A DNA stretch of 64,000 bases from Lingula anatina. Taxonomy: Eukaryota > Brachiopoda > Lingulata > Lingulida > Lingulidae. Location of the stretch: contig NW_019773548.1 of the NCBI RefSeq assembly GCF_001039355.2, positions 74,807 to 138,806 of the forward strand, written 5' to 3'. Below, piece by piece: positions 37,639-50,981 of the stretch (position 1 is the first letter of the stretch; each line of letters opens with the position of its first letter). The notes below the pieces were generated by a model. That model had not been told where the DNA came from. It searched no databases and was given only the letters and a program-made list of their open reading frames with translations. Position numbers and translations under genes: made by a program.

Positions 37639-38934
37639 GCCCATTGGGGATAGATAATATAAAAGTTGCTGACAAGACATGAACGTATAATAATATCACT
37701 GTGTGTACATATGCATGAACTATGTACATTGTACTGTACGCTAATTCAAAACAGGCTTGGTTAAGAAACTGAAAAATTTGAGGTAAGCAGCTTTAAAGAT
37801 TTTATGTGACTTGGTCAATTAAAGGTCTCAGTAGTTTCTTCAAAGACTTGAGTTTCAACTTAAGTTGTTTGGTGTCGCAGGCTATCCAGCATTATTTCCA
37901 AATTATAGGACCCTATTTTATACTAAATCTAACACAAATGGTGCTTTTTAGGGATTATTCACTGGGTATTATGGACAGCATTACTATTAAAACTTACAAT
38001 ATACATAAATGCACGTATGCACATTGTTTCTGTTTCCCAGAAGAACCTCGGCCTAGAAATTGGGCCACATTTTCAGAACCTGATTTTAGTCTTTGACTTA
38101 CTGCTATGACACGAGATAAATCAGTTGTAGTCAAGTTAGAAAAAATATTGTGCCCGTTTTATAACATGGAAAACTTCACTATTTTAGACCACAGGCAGTA
38201 GTAAATTATTTGGGTGAACCACCATCATGGAATCAGCATCAGCCAATCAAAATAATTGTTACATGCATTCCTTGCAATTTTGCTTACCAGAAGAAAATGC
38301 AATTTTTGAGCAGGGTTAGTAATTTCATCAATGAAAAAAAAAAACATACTTTGGATAATTTTGTTACATTTGATGTAATTCAGGTACAGGTTATTTAGAA
38401 AAAGAGTTTGTGATATGTAAGACTGTCACCCTCAAAGAAAAAAAGCAACGATTTATCCCTTTGAATTGATTTTCACAAGTTTGTATTATAGTGTATTCAA
38501 CATTTGATATTTACTATAGGTGCTGTTAATCTTGCAACTTACAACAATATTGTGATTAGATGAATGTTAAGTTTTACTTAATCATGTGTAATTATTATAA
38601 CAAACTATGGTGCTTTAAAATTATAATTGACTGTATTTTGTATCCCTCTTTTCTTCACTGTGATGAACTTTTTTTGCCAGCATGAAAACTGACTGCTTTA
38701 TTCAGTATTTGTCAAGAAAAATATAAATGATGTGATGTGATAAGTGCTTGCTTTAATTATAAACAATTTAGTTGAGGATGATAACATACACTGTCTGCCT
38801 TAGAAGATAGGTTCTTAGTAAGCAGTGATATGCAATTATTAATATTATAGCTTTTAAATTAATGTATTGGTGGTATTTATGTGCCCAGGCAACAAAAACT
38901 GTGCTTAGAATTGTATAGTATTTTATATGTAAAC
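37639..38934. repeat. 1.3-kb duplication, copy 1
   Basis: 1296 bases starting GCCCATTGGGGATAGATAAT and ending TTTTATATGTAAAC at the single N (38935). It matches 38936-40244 almost throughout, with a few percent substitutions and small indels. Confidence 0.95.
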
Positions 38935-38935
38935 N
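38935..38935. other. Single-N contig join
   Basis: One N separates the two copies of the 1.3-kb block exactly at their shared end and start. Confidence 0.95.
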
Positions 38936-40244
38936 GCCCATTGGGGATAGATAATATAAAAGTTGCTGACAAGACATGTATGTATAATAATATCACTGTG
39001 TGTACATATGCATGAACTATGTACATTGTACTGTACACTAATTCAAAACAGGCTTGGTTAAGAAACTGAAAAATAGAGGTACGTAAGCAGCTTTAAAGAT
39101 TTTATGTGACTTGGTCAATTAAAGGTCTCAGTAGTTTCTTCTAAGACTGAGTTTCAACTTAAGTTGTTTGGTGTCGCAGGCTATCCAGCATTATTTCCAA
39201 ATTATAGGACCCTATTTTATACTAAATCTAACACAAATGGTGCTTTTTAGGGATTATTCACTGGGTATTATGGACAGCATTACTATTAAAACTTACAATA
39301 TACATAAATGCATGTATGCACATTGTTTCTGTTTCCCAGAAGAACCTCAGCCTAGAAATTGGGCCACATTTTCAGAACCTGATTTTAGTCTTTGACTTAC
39401 TGCTATGACACGAGATAAATCAGTTGTAGTCAAGTTAGAAAAAATATTGTGCCTGTTTTATAACAAGGAAAACTTCACTATTTTAGACCACAGGCAGTAG
39501 TAAATTATTTAGGTGAACCACCATCATGGAATCGGCATCAGCTAATCAAAATAATGGTTACATGCATTCCTTTCAATTTTGCTTACCAGAAGAAAATGCA
39601 ATTTTTGAGCAGGGTTAGTAATTACATCAATGAAAAAAAAACAACATACTTTTGATAATGTTGATACATTTGATACAATTTTGATATAATTCAAGTACAG
39701 GTTATTAAGGAAAAAAAGTTTGTGATATGTAAGACTGTCACCCTCAAAGAAAAAAGCAGTGATTTATCCCTTTGAATTGATTTTCACAAGTTTGTATTAT
39801 AGTGTATTCAACATTTGATATTTACTATAGGTGCTGTTAATCTTTTAACTTACAACAATATTGGGATTAGATGAATGATAAGTTTTACTTATTCATGTGT
39901 AATTATTAAAACAAACTATGGTGCTTTAAAATCATAATTGACTGTATTTTGTATCCCTCTTTTCTTCACTGTGATGAACTTTTTTGCCAGCATGAAAACG
40001 GACTGCTTTATTCAGTATTTGTCAAGAATAATATAAATAATGTGATGTGATAAGTGCTTGCCTTAATTATAAACAATTTAGTTGAAGATGATAACATACA
40101 CTGTCTGCCTTAGAAGATAGGTTCTTAGTAAGCAGTGATATGCAATTATTAATATTATAGCTTTTAAATTAATGTATTGGTGGTATTAATGTGCCCAGGC
40201 GACAAAAACTGTGCTTAGAATTGTATAGTATTTTATATGTAAAC
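38936..40244. repeat. 1.3-kb duplication, copy 2
   Basis: 1309 bases matching 37639-38934, starting at the base after the N. It continues past 40244 into unique sequence. The pattern fits two alleles from overlapping contigs that were not merged. Confidence 0.95.
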
Positions 40245-40492
40245 ATTTGTAAACTTCTCTGTTGAACCAACTTAATGCCGAGGATCAGTTTATACATATT
40301 ACACATTAAACTTGAATATTTTCCATGAGTTGTTTGTAATGTGTCAGTGCTGTTGTAAAATAAAATTAAATATTTTCAAAAAATAAAAACATGCATTTGT
40401 AATTCTCCCTACGTAAGTTTGCATGGCCAGCAAGATAAAAGTAACATAAAGTAAGACGAAATCCGAAAAGGGGTCATTTGATTTCAATTTTC

Positions 40493-40498
40493 TTTATT
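40493..40498 (-). terminator. Possible HBP1 polyadenylation signal
   Basis: AATAAA on the minus strand. It would give HBP1 a 3' UTR of about 2.4 kb ending about 130 bases from the gene B polyadenylation signal, i.e. convergent gene ends. Confidence 0.4.
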
Positions 40499-42889
40499 TT
40501 ATCATATTTTCAATATGAAAAATAAAAGAAATAATATGTTGTACATTCAATTCGGAAAACAAACTTTAAATTAGCATACAAAACGGTGCACCAAGACAAC
40601 TTTTAGACAAAAAAAGGGCAAACATCAGGCATCTTTAATACAATTTCGAGTTGAGGAAAATAGAGTGATATAAAATAATGTGCAAATGACTAATAAACAG
40701 CATTAATCTGGATAGACTTCATAAAACTAAAATGATATAATTATTGTAAATTAAATGCAAATTTTGAAAACTGAACTCCTCCACAAGTGCCTTCATAAAT
40801 ATCACTATAAACAAATTGCTTAACTAAATTTTGAAAATATCTGTTCCTTGCATTCCACCAAAAACAAATTACAGTATAAGATGTGAATTTATACAGTAGA
40901 AAAAACATTAAAAACTGGCATAGCATCTGCAGCACAGTATACAGCTTGTGGTACTCAAGGCACCTAAAAAGACTGACAGGAGGAAAAAAATCAGCATCAA
41001 AACAATGGTCCAGCATTGAACCACTTACAACTGCAGCCCAGAAAGGGTAGGATGAGTTTGCACAGTATCCATAACCCATCATCAAGAATATTCATTGACA
41101 ACCGAATATTAACCTGTAGGATAAAAAGCATGCAAATGTTGCCTTAGCCAGCTATAAGACTTAGTATATATTTGGTACCAGTTGACACTTGGAAGATGTG
41201 TCTGTTCAGGAATGTAAATGTCTTTTCACATCATTTCATTTTCAACTGGAGCTAAAAATCCTTAACTTTTCTCTTCGCAATTCCATACACTGAAGGAAAC
41301 TTGGTAAATAACTAGTAAGATTCTTGATATCGAATATACGATAATATTATAAAGATTTCTGATAGCACTGATAGTATGTACAGTAAATAATTAGAAATAT
41401 ATCTATAAATGTACAAATTGGCACAAACAGGAGAGTGCTGAGATCAGTACTGGTCACCATCAGACTGACCACTTCTTGACCACAGGAAGGCTTGACTGAA
41501 TTACATCATGCTGAGATCATGATATACAATTTAAACAGTAGTAAAAATAATGATCATAATCGACTTTTAACTTGTAAAATTTCAACTTTTACCCTTGAGT
41601 GAATTACATCCTGCAGAAATTTAGTATATTTTTTAATATTCAAACTGCTGCAGTAGTTATAGCAATTGGCCTTTCTTTCTATATTTAAATAAAGGCACCC
41701 CCAAAGCATGGACTAGGTGTAGAAACAAAAGTATATCTTGTCAAAGCAACCATTCAGTACTAGGCCACAACTTTAGAGATATAATTATATCATAATATTA
41801 AATGAAGCTATTATACATAATAATTTCATTTTAATCCAGAAATAAATATTGAACTTAATGGTATATGTACTGTGAAAACAAATTCTCAAGTTCTGAATCT
41901 GCCCTGTAACAGACTGTGACATGCCAAAGCACATGATAAATAATTGAATTTAAAAAACTATTCACTTTTATTTCTAATATATAATTTAAGATTAAAACTT
42001 AGTATCAAAACTAAACAATCACTGCGTTTTTATCATCTTGGCACCTGGAGTGTAACTGTTGCAGTAATTGTCATATCACAATATGCTTTTAATTAGCTCA
42101 AAAAGCAGCAGTATATTTGCTATATACTTACTATCAATGAATAGTGAAATAAAGGAAATGTATGGAAAAAACTTAATATGCTTAATAATTAGAACAGACA
42201 TCACAATATTATTATTAACCGGAAGATTACCTTTACCCCATGTTTTCATTCATATAATCATATACAAATAATATATATATCCATCATATATACATTTAAA
42301 ATATCAAATAACAGTTAGTATTTCTTAATAATAAGGGGGACTCTTTAATAAGTTCAGCAGCCTTATCAAATGTATCTTGAAACCATATATATATATATAG
42401 CTATCCTTTAGCTCATGGCTATATTACTTATAATCACTAATAACGTGAGAACACCATTAAAAAGCTGGGTTGAAATTGGCGTAATGCCAGTAATACAGCA
42501 CCTAATGAACAGTCCACATATTCACTTCAAGTGCTCTTACTACAAGAACTGTAAAACTAAGAGGTGTAACTATCATAATATAAATAAGAATAAATAGTCC
42601 TAAAAGAATAAATTAAGCCAGCTTGCAAAGACTGGGGTAATCTGGGTCTAATCCGTTCAAAGTTCCAATAATTAACAATTTGAAACTGGAATGTTCTAAA
42701 TGCAGTGAATTCTAATGAATACTACAAAGTATTCACAAGACAAGAAGAGAAAAAAATGGAGGGAGGTCAGTCCACAGACCAAAAATTAGGCAGATAATGA
42801 TGAATAAATGGCAGTGTAAAATAACTTTACTGTAACAGTTGTTTGTTTTAGTTTTCTTTTCTTCAAGTGCCCTCTTTTTGATCAGTGTG
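40499..42889 (-). other. HBP1 3' UTR region
   Basis: AT-rich sequence after the HBP1 stop with no coding exon that I can support. Minus-strand open frames here are short and lack splice or family support. Confidence 0.45.
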
Positions 42890-45800
42890 TCATTCAAGAC
42901 TCTGAAATTATAAAATACAACATATATAATTTAAAACAAATATAATAAAATACAAATATTTTTCAGCCACAGTTAAACTATAGATTGTCAAACAAGATGA
43001 ATAAAGAGGTGAACTGAACCATTCTGAATCAGGAGAACACATAATGATAAGAATAAAAATAATAATAATAAAATTAATCCCACATTCCATATCCCAGTGC
43101 TGACAAAAATTATTAAACAGAAATTCCCCAAAAAATATCAACACTTATAAAGAAGCCCGATTAATTAATTAATTTACAAGTATTCAACAGCATACCCCAG
43201 TAGAAGTGGATCTCTTTCTCTTCCAGCAATCTGGATGGATCTTCTTGTGTTGGTCTGCCAGCATCTTGGCTTCCAAGGAGAAGGCCTTCCTTTCCTCACT
43301 TTTCAGCTTTTTCCATCTCTCTCCAAGAAGACAGCTTATGGCTCTGAAAGAATCAGAATAGAAAAGATGAAGGTTATATTATCCAAACTATAAAAATACA
43401 ATTCAAATTTAGCTTTCAACTGCAGATGATCCGACAACTATTATAATATACTCAGCATCTAGTTCTCATGGTGAAGAAGTCTGCACATTTTTATTTCAGA
43501 ACCTGATTAAATGGAGATAAAACAGGTACTAAAAATAGTTTGACTTGACTAATAATATGGATTTGATAGAATTATACTACAGTGCAACAACTACATTAAT
43601 ACCTATTTATCTAACATAGGATATTTCTTCAATAGGTATTAATGTAGTTGTTGCACTGTAGTATAATTTTGAGATTTATTCCATCAGTACTTTTATTCGA
43701 TACTTCAGAGTAGTACCGTCATTCTATTAAGCAAAATATTCAAACTTACTTTTTACCACATACTATAATTATAATAATTAACGGCTTTTTGAATTAATTT
43801 CAAATTCATCGAAATTTATCACAGTGTTGTAATTATTTTCAACTTTAAATTCTATCTATTGGTAAATAAATCCACCTATTATCCTTCCCAGGATACATCT
43901 GTGTGTACTCTACACGGTATTTCTTGGCAAACAGCATGAAGGCGTTCATGGGCCTCTTTGCCTTGCTGGGAGACTCTGGCTTGGAGAGGCGCTTCCGGTT
44001 GGGGGAAGTGGTGGGACTGGACTTTGGACTCCAGCTGTCACTTTCTTTACTTTTCTGAGGATAATATGACGATTGTATAATATTTTAACTAATTCTAAGA
44101 AAGTATCTCAAGGACATTTTAAATACTCATATAATAAATAGAGGACAGGATTCATTAAATACTTTAAACGAAAGTCACAACTGAACAAGATTCAAAGATT
44201 TAACATAAAATAAAAATCATGTAAATCCAAAAAGGAAAATATGTATACAGTTAAACAAAATAAAATTTGCAACATCTTTAAAATCATTCTATAGACTTTT
44301 CTTTTACTTTTTGTTCAAATTCAAATTCTAAAAGTCAGCATTTAGATTAAATTGCTTTTGACAAAAATGTAAATCAAACACACACAAAAGCAATAGCTGA
44401 CTCTACAAAAAATAATTATGTGTGATAGTAAATTTAAGGTAAAATTTAAAAAGAAATTGGATTCAATATATTCTGAGTTTTTGTAATAGTGGATAATTTT
44501 ATCCTACCTTGGCCATTGTACTAAGAGTAAACACTGCAGAAGAATCCATAGGAGTGAAGTCATAACTGAAAATAAAGATACAGTAAATATAAAAAATAAT
44601 AATAATAATAAACAAAAAAACTTCTTTAGAATTCATTTGGAGTGAAAAATAATCTCAGCAACATTTCCATTATGATCAAGAAAAACCCTATCCAAACCAT
44701 GGGGGGAAAATTGCCTTATGTGTGGACTTCCAAATTTCTAATTTTATTGTCATCAATGAAATAAACCTGCCACTCAAACACTAGAAATTTTACTTTAAAT
44801 TGGTTCAGGGATTGTAATCCCGAAAACAGTAGGTGATTAAGGAAAGGCTGACGTCGCCAGAAAAATCAAATTTTTAGCATGATATTAACGTCTTCTATGC
44901 TATTACTATCTTGTAAGGCTTTATTAGTCTGTGGATGAAGCCACTTTGATTTGATCATCATGAAATCGTAATTGTAAACTTTACCAATTGAAAATATACA
45001 ACTGAAAACCACACAACATGGGAAAGTTAATATTTGTACAAAATAAAAATGAAGCTCCTTATGGCAAACCATTTGCACAATGATCACATACAACCAACCT
45101 TTTGAAGCTCTCAAAGACATCCACAGTAAATGTAGCCTCTGGGTGTGAGGGAGGCAGTGTGATATCTCCTACCTCCAGCTCACTGCAGGGGATACCATAG
45201 TGCTCCACTGTCATACTGGGGTGGAAACTGGACCAACCTGAGAAAGTACATAACGTAAAACACATGTATCTTTTAGTTCATAACTGACAATAGCAGTCTG
45301 TGCTAAAAACTTTATAGGCCTCTTGCCCTTTCTGTAATCAGAGACTCAAAGTGGGCTAGCGTTAAATAAATTCAAACTTTTTTATCAGCTAAGCCAAATA
45401 TCTTTTTGGGTAACTGAGCAATTGCCTCATCTTCTGCAACTACAGTACACCCATCAAGTATCTGAAATAATACCCATAACACACTATGACTCTCCTGACT
45501 TACCTTTCTCCCTGACAAAGAAGGGATGATCCAAGGCACACTCAGCAATGATTTCTGACTGCGTGGGAATGTCCGAGGAGAACCTGAGGCGAAGAAATGG
45601 CACTGGACGCTGCTCTGTGGCTTTGCACTCTTCTATGTGGAGAAGTGTCAGCCCATTGGGAGCATAGCTAAATAAATAAATAAATTAATTAATTAATTGA
45701 TTAATTAATTAATTAATTCCGCAATGGTGCTGTCTTCACAATTTTTTAAAATTTTTACGCTAAAATTAACATCATGGCAACATACTTGCTGTCTTTTGGA

Positions 45801-48800
45801 AGATTGTCTTGAGAAGCTTGAGCTGTGAGATACGAAGTATTTGCCAGGTCCTCCGCTAACTGCCATTCTGTTTTGTTACCCGTTGTGAAACGTATTCTTG
45901 TTCCTGGAGTAGAAAATATAAGAATATATAATTTAGATAAATGTACCATTGTGCTAATCTAAGAATGGATATCAATGCAGGTAGATCTTCTTTTAATTAC
46001 TTTTAAACATATACCTTCAGATTTGATAGGGAAATTTTAAGATAACTGGAGGAGGTACGTGAGTAGCAAATAACTGTCATAAAGTTTGTGACTCTGTACC
46101 ACAATTCAGATTTAAATACACATAATATTATTTAAAATGATATTTCATTTAATTATGTAAAAGAATATATATATTTTTATATACAAACTAAGAGATGGAT
46201 AGGAAACTTAAATTATGTAAAATACAGAGTGAAATGGAATTCCATATGAAAAGATAAACCAACAGATAAACCAACCAACATACCTTGTATAAAGCACTGC
46301 CACACTGCAGAGGGCCAGGAATGCGACCAGCTGCCTGAGCTGCCGTAACTGTCATCTAGTGGGGACGAGGGAAATGGCGACGACGAACTCACACGAGATT
46401 CACTTTCATCACTGAAATATTCATAGTACACTATTTAGTTGACACACTACTATGAAACTGGGAAAACCAAGTCAACCATAAGGGCTTAGGCATGATATTT
46501 GAATCCTGCTTCGAAAACGCTTGATCATTTCATTTCATCACTCCCTGCCTGTAAATATGCTAAGTCTCTAAAATTTATTTATTGTACTTTTATTTAGCAC
46601 CAACTTTACACTGTAAACAAAAAATGAAAAAAAGTACCCCATGTTATAAACTATTGTTTACTAAAGTGTAATTTACATTTTAAGAAATGATCACCAATTT
46701 AGTTATATACTTGACAATCCGTAATACAGCAAAACTTGGTACTTATAAAACTTTAACAATCTCTGTATAGATGAACTTTCTTTAGCCTAATTCTTCATAA
46801 AACTAAATTCTAAATACACTCACACTTTTTCAAATGAGACCAATCAAATATCCCTAAAACAAGATAACTCTCAAACAAACCAGACGCCATTACAAAAAGA
46901 AAAAAGAACTCACCAGTTATATTTGAAATGACTTTCTGAGGCAGAGGAAGACAAACTTCTTGTGTTCCCACGCACTGGGGAAGGAGAGCGTGTGCGTGGC
47001 GGACGAGCATATGAATGGAGAGAACACTCCAGGAAGCTTTTGGTGGGACTTCTACAGAAAATACAAACAAAAAAGCATCAATTTTATAAACACTGGGTAT
47101 AATAGTTGCCTGAAAGTTAGAAAATAAATCAATTTGTATTTCATTAAGTAAATATCTGAATAAAATCAATCTGCTTTTAAGACTGAAACTTGATAAAAAA
47201 AAATCTTGAAGATATTGTTGAAAACAAATAGTTATTAATAGCCAGAAGAAGAAAACCCCTAAATATAGTCTATAGCCTAGTGGTTGTTACTTTCCAATAC
47301 CTCTCAGCAGTGGACTGTTTCTGTATTAAAGGACTCTTTGGTCCTGTGGCTATTTCGGCCAGCTGTTCCAGCCAGTTGGAAGTGGACACAGGCTGGACAG
47401 TCACATGATTGGCATTACTGTCCTCCCCATCTGTAGTGGACACCACATCTATGGGCGAGCTGTCCGAACTGTCCAGGCGGAGGGACGGTGGGGTATGTTT
47501 TGCTGACCGTGTTGTGGTCACTACTTCTAACATGTCATCATCCTCATCATCATCAACTGTAAAATGATATAATTATCTTAATACATAAATTTATATTGTA
47601 TACATAGAAGAGAGTTAGCAACTAATTTTAAAATTCACAATCAATGTTTTTTATCAACAGTTTAGAAGTTAACATGGCATACAAAAATAAATTACAACAT
47701 AAATTAAATATTCAAGTATACACATAATTAGGCTGTTATATATTATATACAAGTAGCATGAAACAGATTTCGTAATCTTATTAAAATACTGATGGCAAAT
47801 GCAATTCATGAATTTAAATAAAAAGGTTGAAAAGACTTGGGTGTAAAATAATGAAAATAAAAGTCAGTGTTTTATAATTGTCATATGCTGAGTATTTACT
47901 TATAAATCATGTGATTAGATTGTGTATCCTTGGAAGTTACATGTTCAGCAGTTTAAAAGCATTATGGGCAATTATTTCTTTTTAATTTAATTTTTAAATT
48001 TTTCTACATTTTTCTTTTAACAATACAGGGGGACTTATACTGTTATAAATTCATCACATTCCATGGCTTAATATTATATAACAATTATGTAGTATACAGC
48101 AAGATTATTATTAATATTAATATCAAAACATTTACCTCACGCAGTAATGCAAAACAAAAAATTTAATTAATTTTTTTAAAAAATGATTTTTAAAACAAAA
48201 CTTGCATGTGAATCATATACAAGTTGTCAACTTTGTCCCATTATATTTATGCTATGAAAATCAAAATGCAGAATTAAATCCTGTCCCATGCTAGTAGATT
48301 TCTTGACCTTAATTTGAATGCCACCTAAATAGACTTCACATTTCTTTTGAACATTTTCATTAAAATTCTTGCTTCAATGTAACAACAATGGAAAAAAATA
48401 TGAATAAATAAATAAATTTTGAATAATTAAGTGCAAACCACACAAGAATGAATTTCAAGCAATCATACAAAGGCATATGTAATCAATTTTTTTTTCTAAA
48501 CACAGTCTTGTGAAATTTAATTTGTTGTGTAATACTCAATGTGTATGTTTAATTTTTTTCACACTTGAAATCAATAATTAATACAACAACATGGTTCAGT
48601 AATTGAAAGCATTCAATAGGTTTTATTTATAAAATTTTGAGACCAATGCACAAAGTAAAGCTTATTCTGAAAGAATAAAGGAACACACTTTCACCTTGCA
48701 GTAGAGTCTTAAGTCATGTAAATGGTTGCTATTGATTTGAAATTGAAAAAGACTAGCAGCAAGTGACCTTTCAGAAACCCCTTGCACAGAACTTGGAACA

Positions 48801-50922
48801 ATGCCAACACCTCATTCAATAGTACGCTTTCCTTTGTTGTTATCTCACTCAAAGAAAAATCTTGAGTCATCAAAATAAAAAAGTTTAAAAATTTAAAAAT
48901 GCAAACCCCTTGAAACACGCATCAGTCTGTGATGTAAAATGGGTTAGATAAATAATAAATCAACATTAAATCTGACTGGCATTAGATTGAATGGTACCTT
49001 ATCAATGGGGACCCATTCATCACACTTCACATTCATTGCTCTCTTTGATCCCAAATGACATTTTCTTCACAGAGTCACTTTAAAAAAAGCTCCTAGTTAC
49101 CTTTATGCCTCCCCATGTTTCAGATCTCCATTGCTAGCAAGTCCTGTTTTAGCTGCCTTAGTAACTTTTCAGAAAAAAATCAACTGTCAAGCTTGTGTGC
49201 TAGGGTTCAAGATGTCTGCGCCAAACATTGCTTATTTAAATACCTGGATTGACAGCGAGGTCCCTTAGCTCACACCAATTATCGAACAAATTCTTTGGTT
49301 TTTTAGGCCATACAATTGCCAATATTGAAAGAACAAGACAAAATTATGAAGGAGGAAAATGAAAGACAACAAATTTTATAAACTCAAGGAAAAATTTGCC
49401 TGCGTTAAGTTTTACAGCAGGATGTGGCAAGAGACCCTGTATTGCAGGGAACTAATAAAATATCAATACACTATACAGCTGAATAGGCTAGGAAAACAAT
49501 AATTTCTATAGCCTATAGTGTTATAGCGAGTTCATTTAAATACCCAGTGTTTACTCTGACTGAAGCATATGCACATGATTGGTGAACTGTTGTTGTTTGT
49601 TTGAAAGTTAAGTAAACAGTTAATCTCATTTGCATGTTCAAACACATACCCAGCTCACTGTGTTACCTACATGAGACCAGTTGCATATTTATCATTTTTT
49701 AAATCTATATTGAATAAACTAATGTATATTTTTCTTTGTTTGGTTCGATTGTGTGACTTTTCCTTTACATATTGAAAAAAGAAGAGAAGAGAAAATAAAA
49801 TAAAGGGGTTTCTTTTAGTATTACTACTTTAAAAACAGATCAATTTATTTGATAAACATGCAGAAAAAAATCATAACCGTATTTTTATGATTTATTTCAC
49901 TAATTAATGCATCGTTATTAAGATGTTAAAATTTAAGTTTAGTGTGTGGGATGAACAGGTCAATATTTTTTCATTATTTAAATGATAAACTTTATACATC
50001 AGAAAAGAACTAAACTATTAAGTAACAATAAGAAGCAGGGATTTAACTAACTGATATGAGAGAATTACTATGGGCAATAAAATAATAAGAATAAATTGGA
50101 GAATTTAACATATTGACCAAAATCTAGAAATTTATAAATCACATTGTAAAGTGATCACACTCAGCATTTACCATACTGTAGGTTTTTCTATTTATTTATT
50201 TTTTTTAATTTCACTGTTTTATTAATTAATTTACAGTCTGTGGTAGCCCCATAATGGTTGTTTAATTGTTTTAGATTCATCAACAAAATAGCATTCACCA
50301 GAAGCCAGTGAAAAATTTGAAAAGATTTTTCTATATATTTCTTCTTTCACTTGTTTATTGACAATTTACAGTGGTAGTCACATATATAATGGCTGTTTAC
50401 TTTTTTTTTTTTTAGATTCACCAACAAAATAAAGGCTACAGCCAACCATGGGCAAAACACCCTTACCAAACAAGCTGACTGAGCCAACTTAGTTTGCACC
50501 ATTTTTCTTACCAAAAAAGTAATAATAAAACAAGATGAAAACTAAATACATCAATAGACTTACATGGAAGACTTTCTGATCCTTCATCACATTCTAAAGT
50601 TGGTGTAATATTCCTACAGAGATTAGCTGAGATACTGGAGTCTGCCCAGCTTAGAGTCACTGGCTGGAATGAAGACGTCTCTACACAGGATGTTCTCTCT
50701 CTGTGGTATTTAAGGCCATTAGAGCTGAAAAGAATTAATGGATTAATTGAAAAAGGACAAAACAGACAGTGCATGTCCCATATAACAAAAATCACTCATA
50801 CTAATAGCTTTTTTTTCAATTTTTGGGAAATTTATTTTTAAAAAAGTATTTTTACACATAATGTAAAAATTTTAATCATGATCTGCAAACCCAAAAACAA
50901 TGCTAAAGTCATCCTGAATTGA

Positions 50923-50981
<59 letters not shown>

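Larger units (their letters stand above)
37181..40380 (+). other. Gene B 3' UTR region with duplicated block
   Basis: After the gene B stop there is no further coding exon. A plus-strand AATAAA at 40359-40364 is a plausible polyadenylation signal. Most of the stretch is the 1.3-kb duplicated block described separately, so the true UTR is probably about 1.9 kb rather than 3.2 kb. Confidence 0.5.

Noticed and set aside
37806-39395. Two near-identical small frames in the duplicated block
   Set aside because: They repeat only because the 3' UTR block is present twice; no family or splice support.
43197-43200. HBP1 ending in the HMG exon by reading through the donor
   Set aside because: A good donor and a matching acceptor at 42901 give a tail ending TGSLE, closer in form to the human SGSQQH ending; kept only as an alternative.
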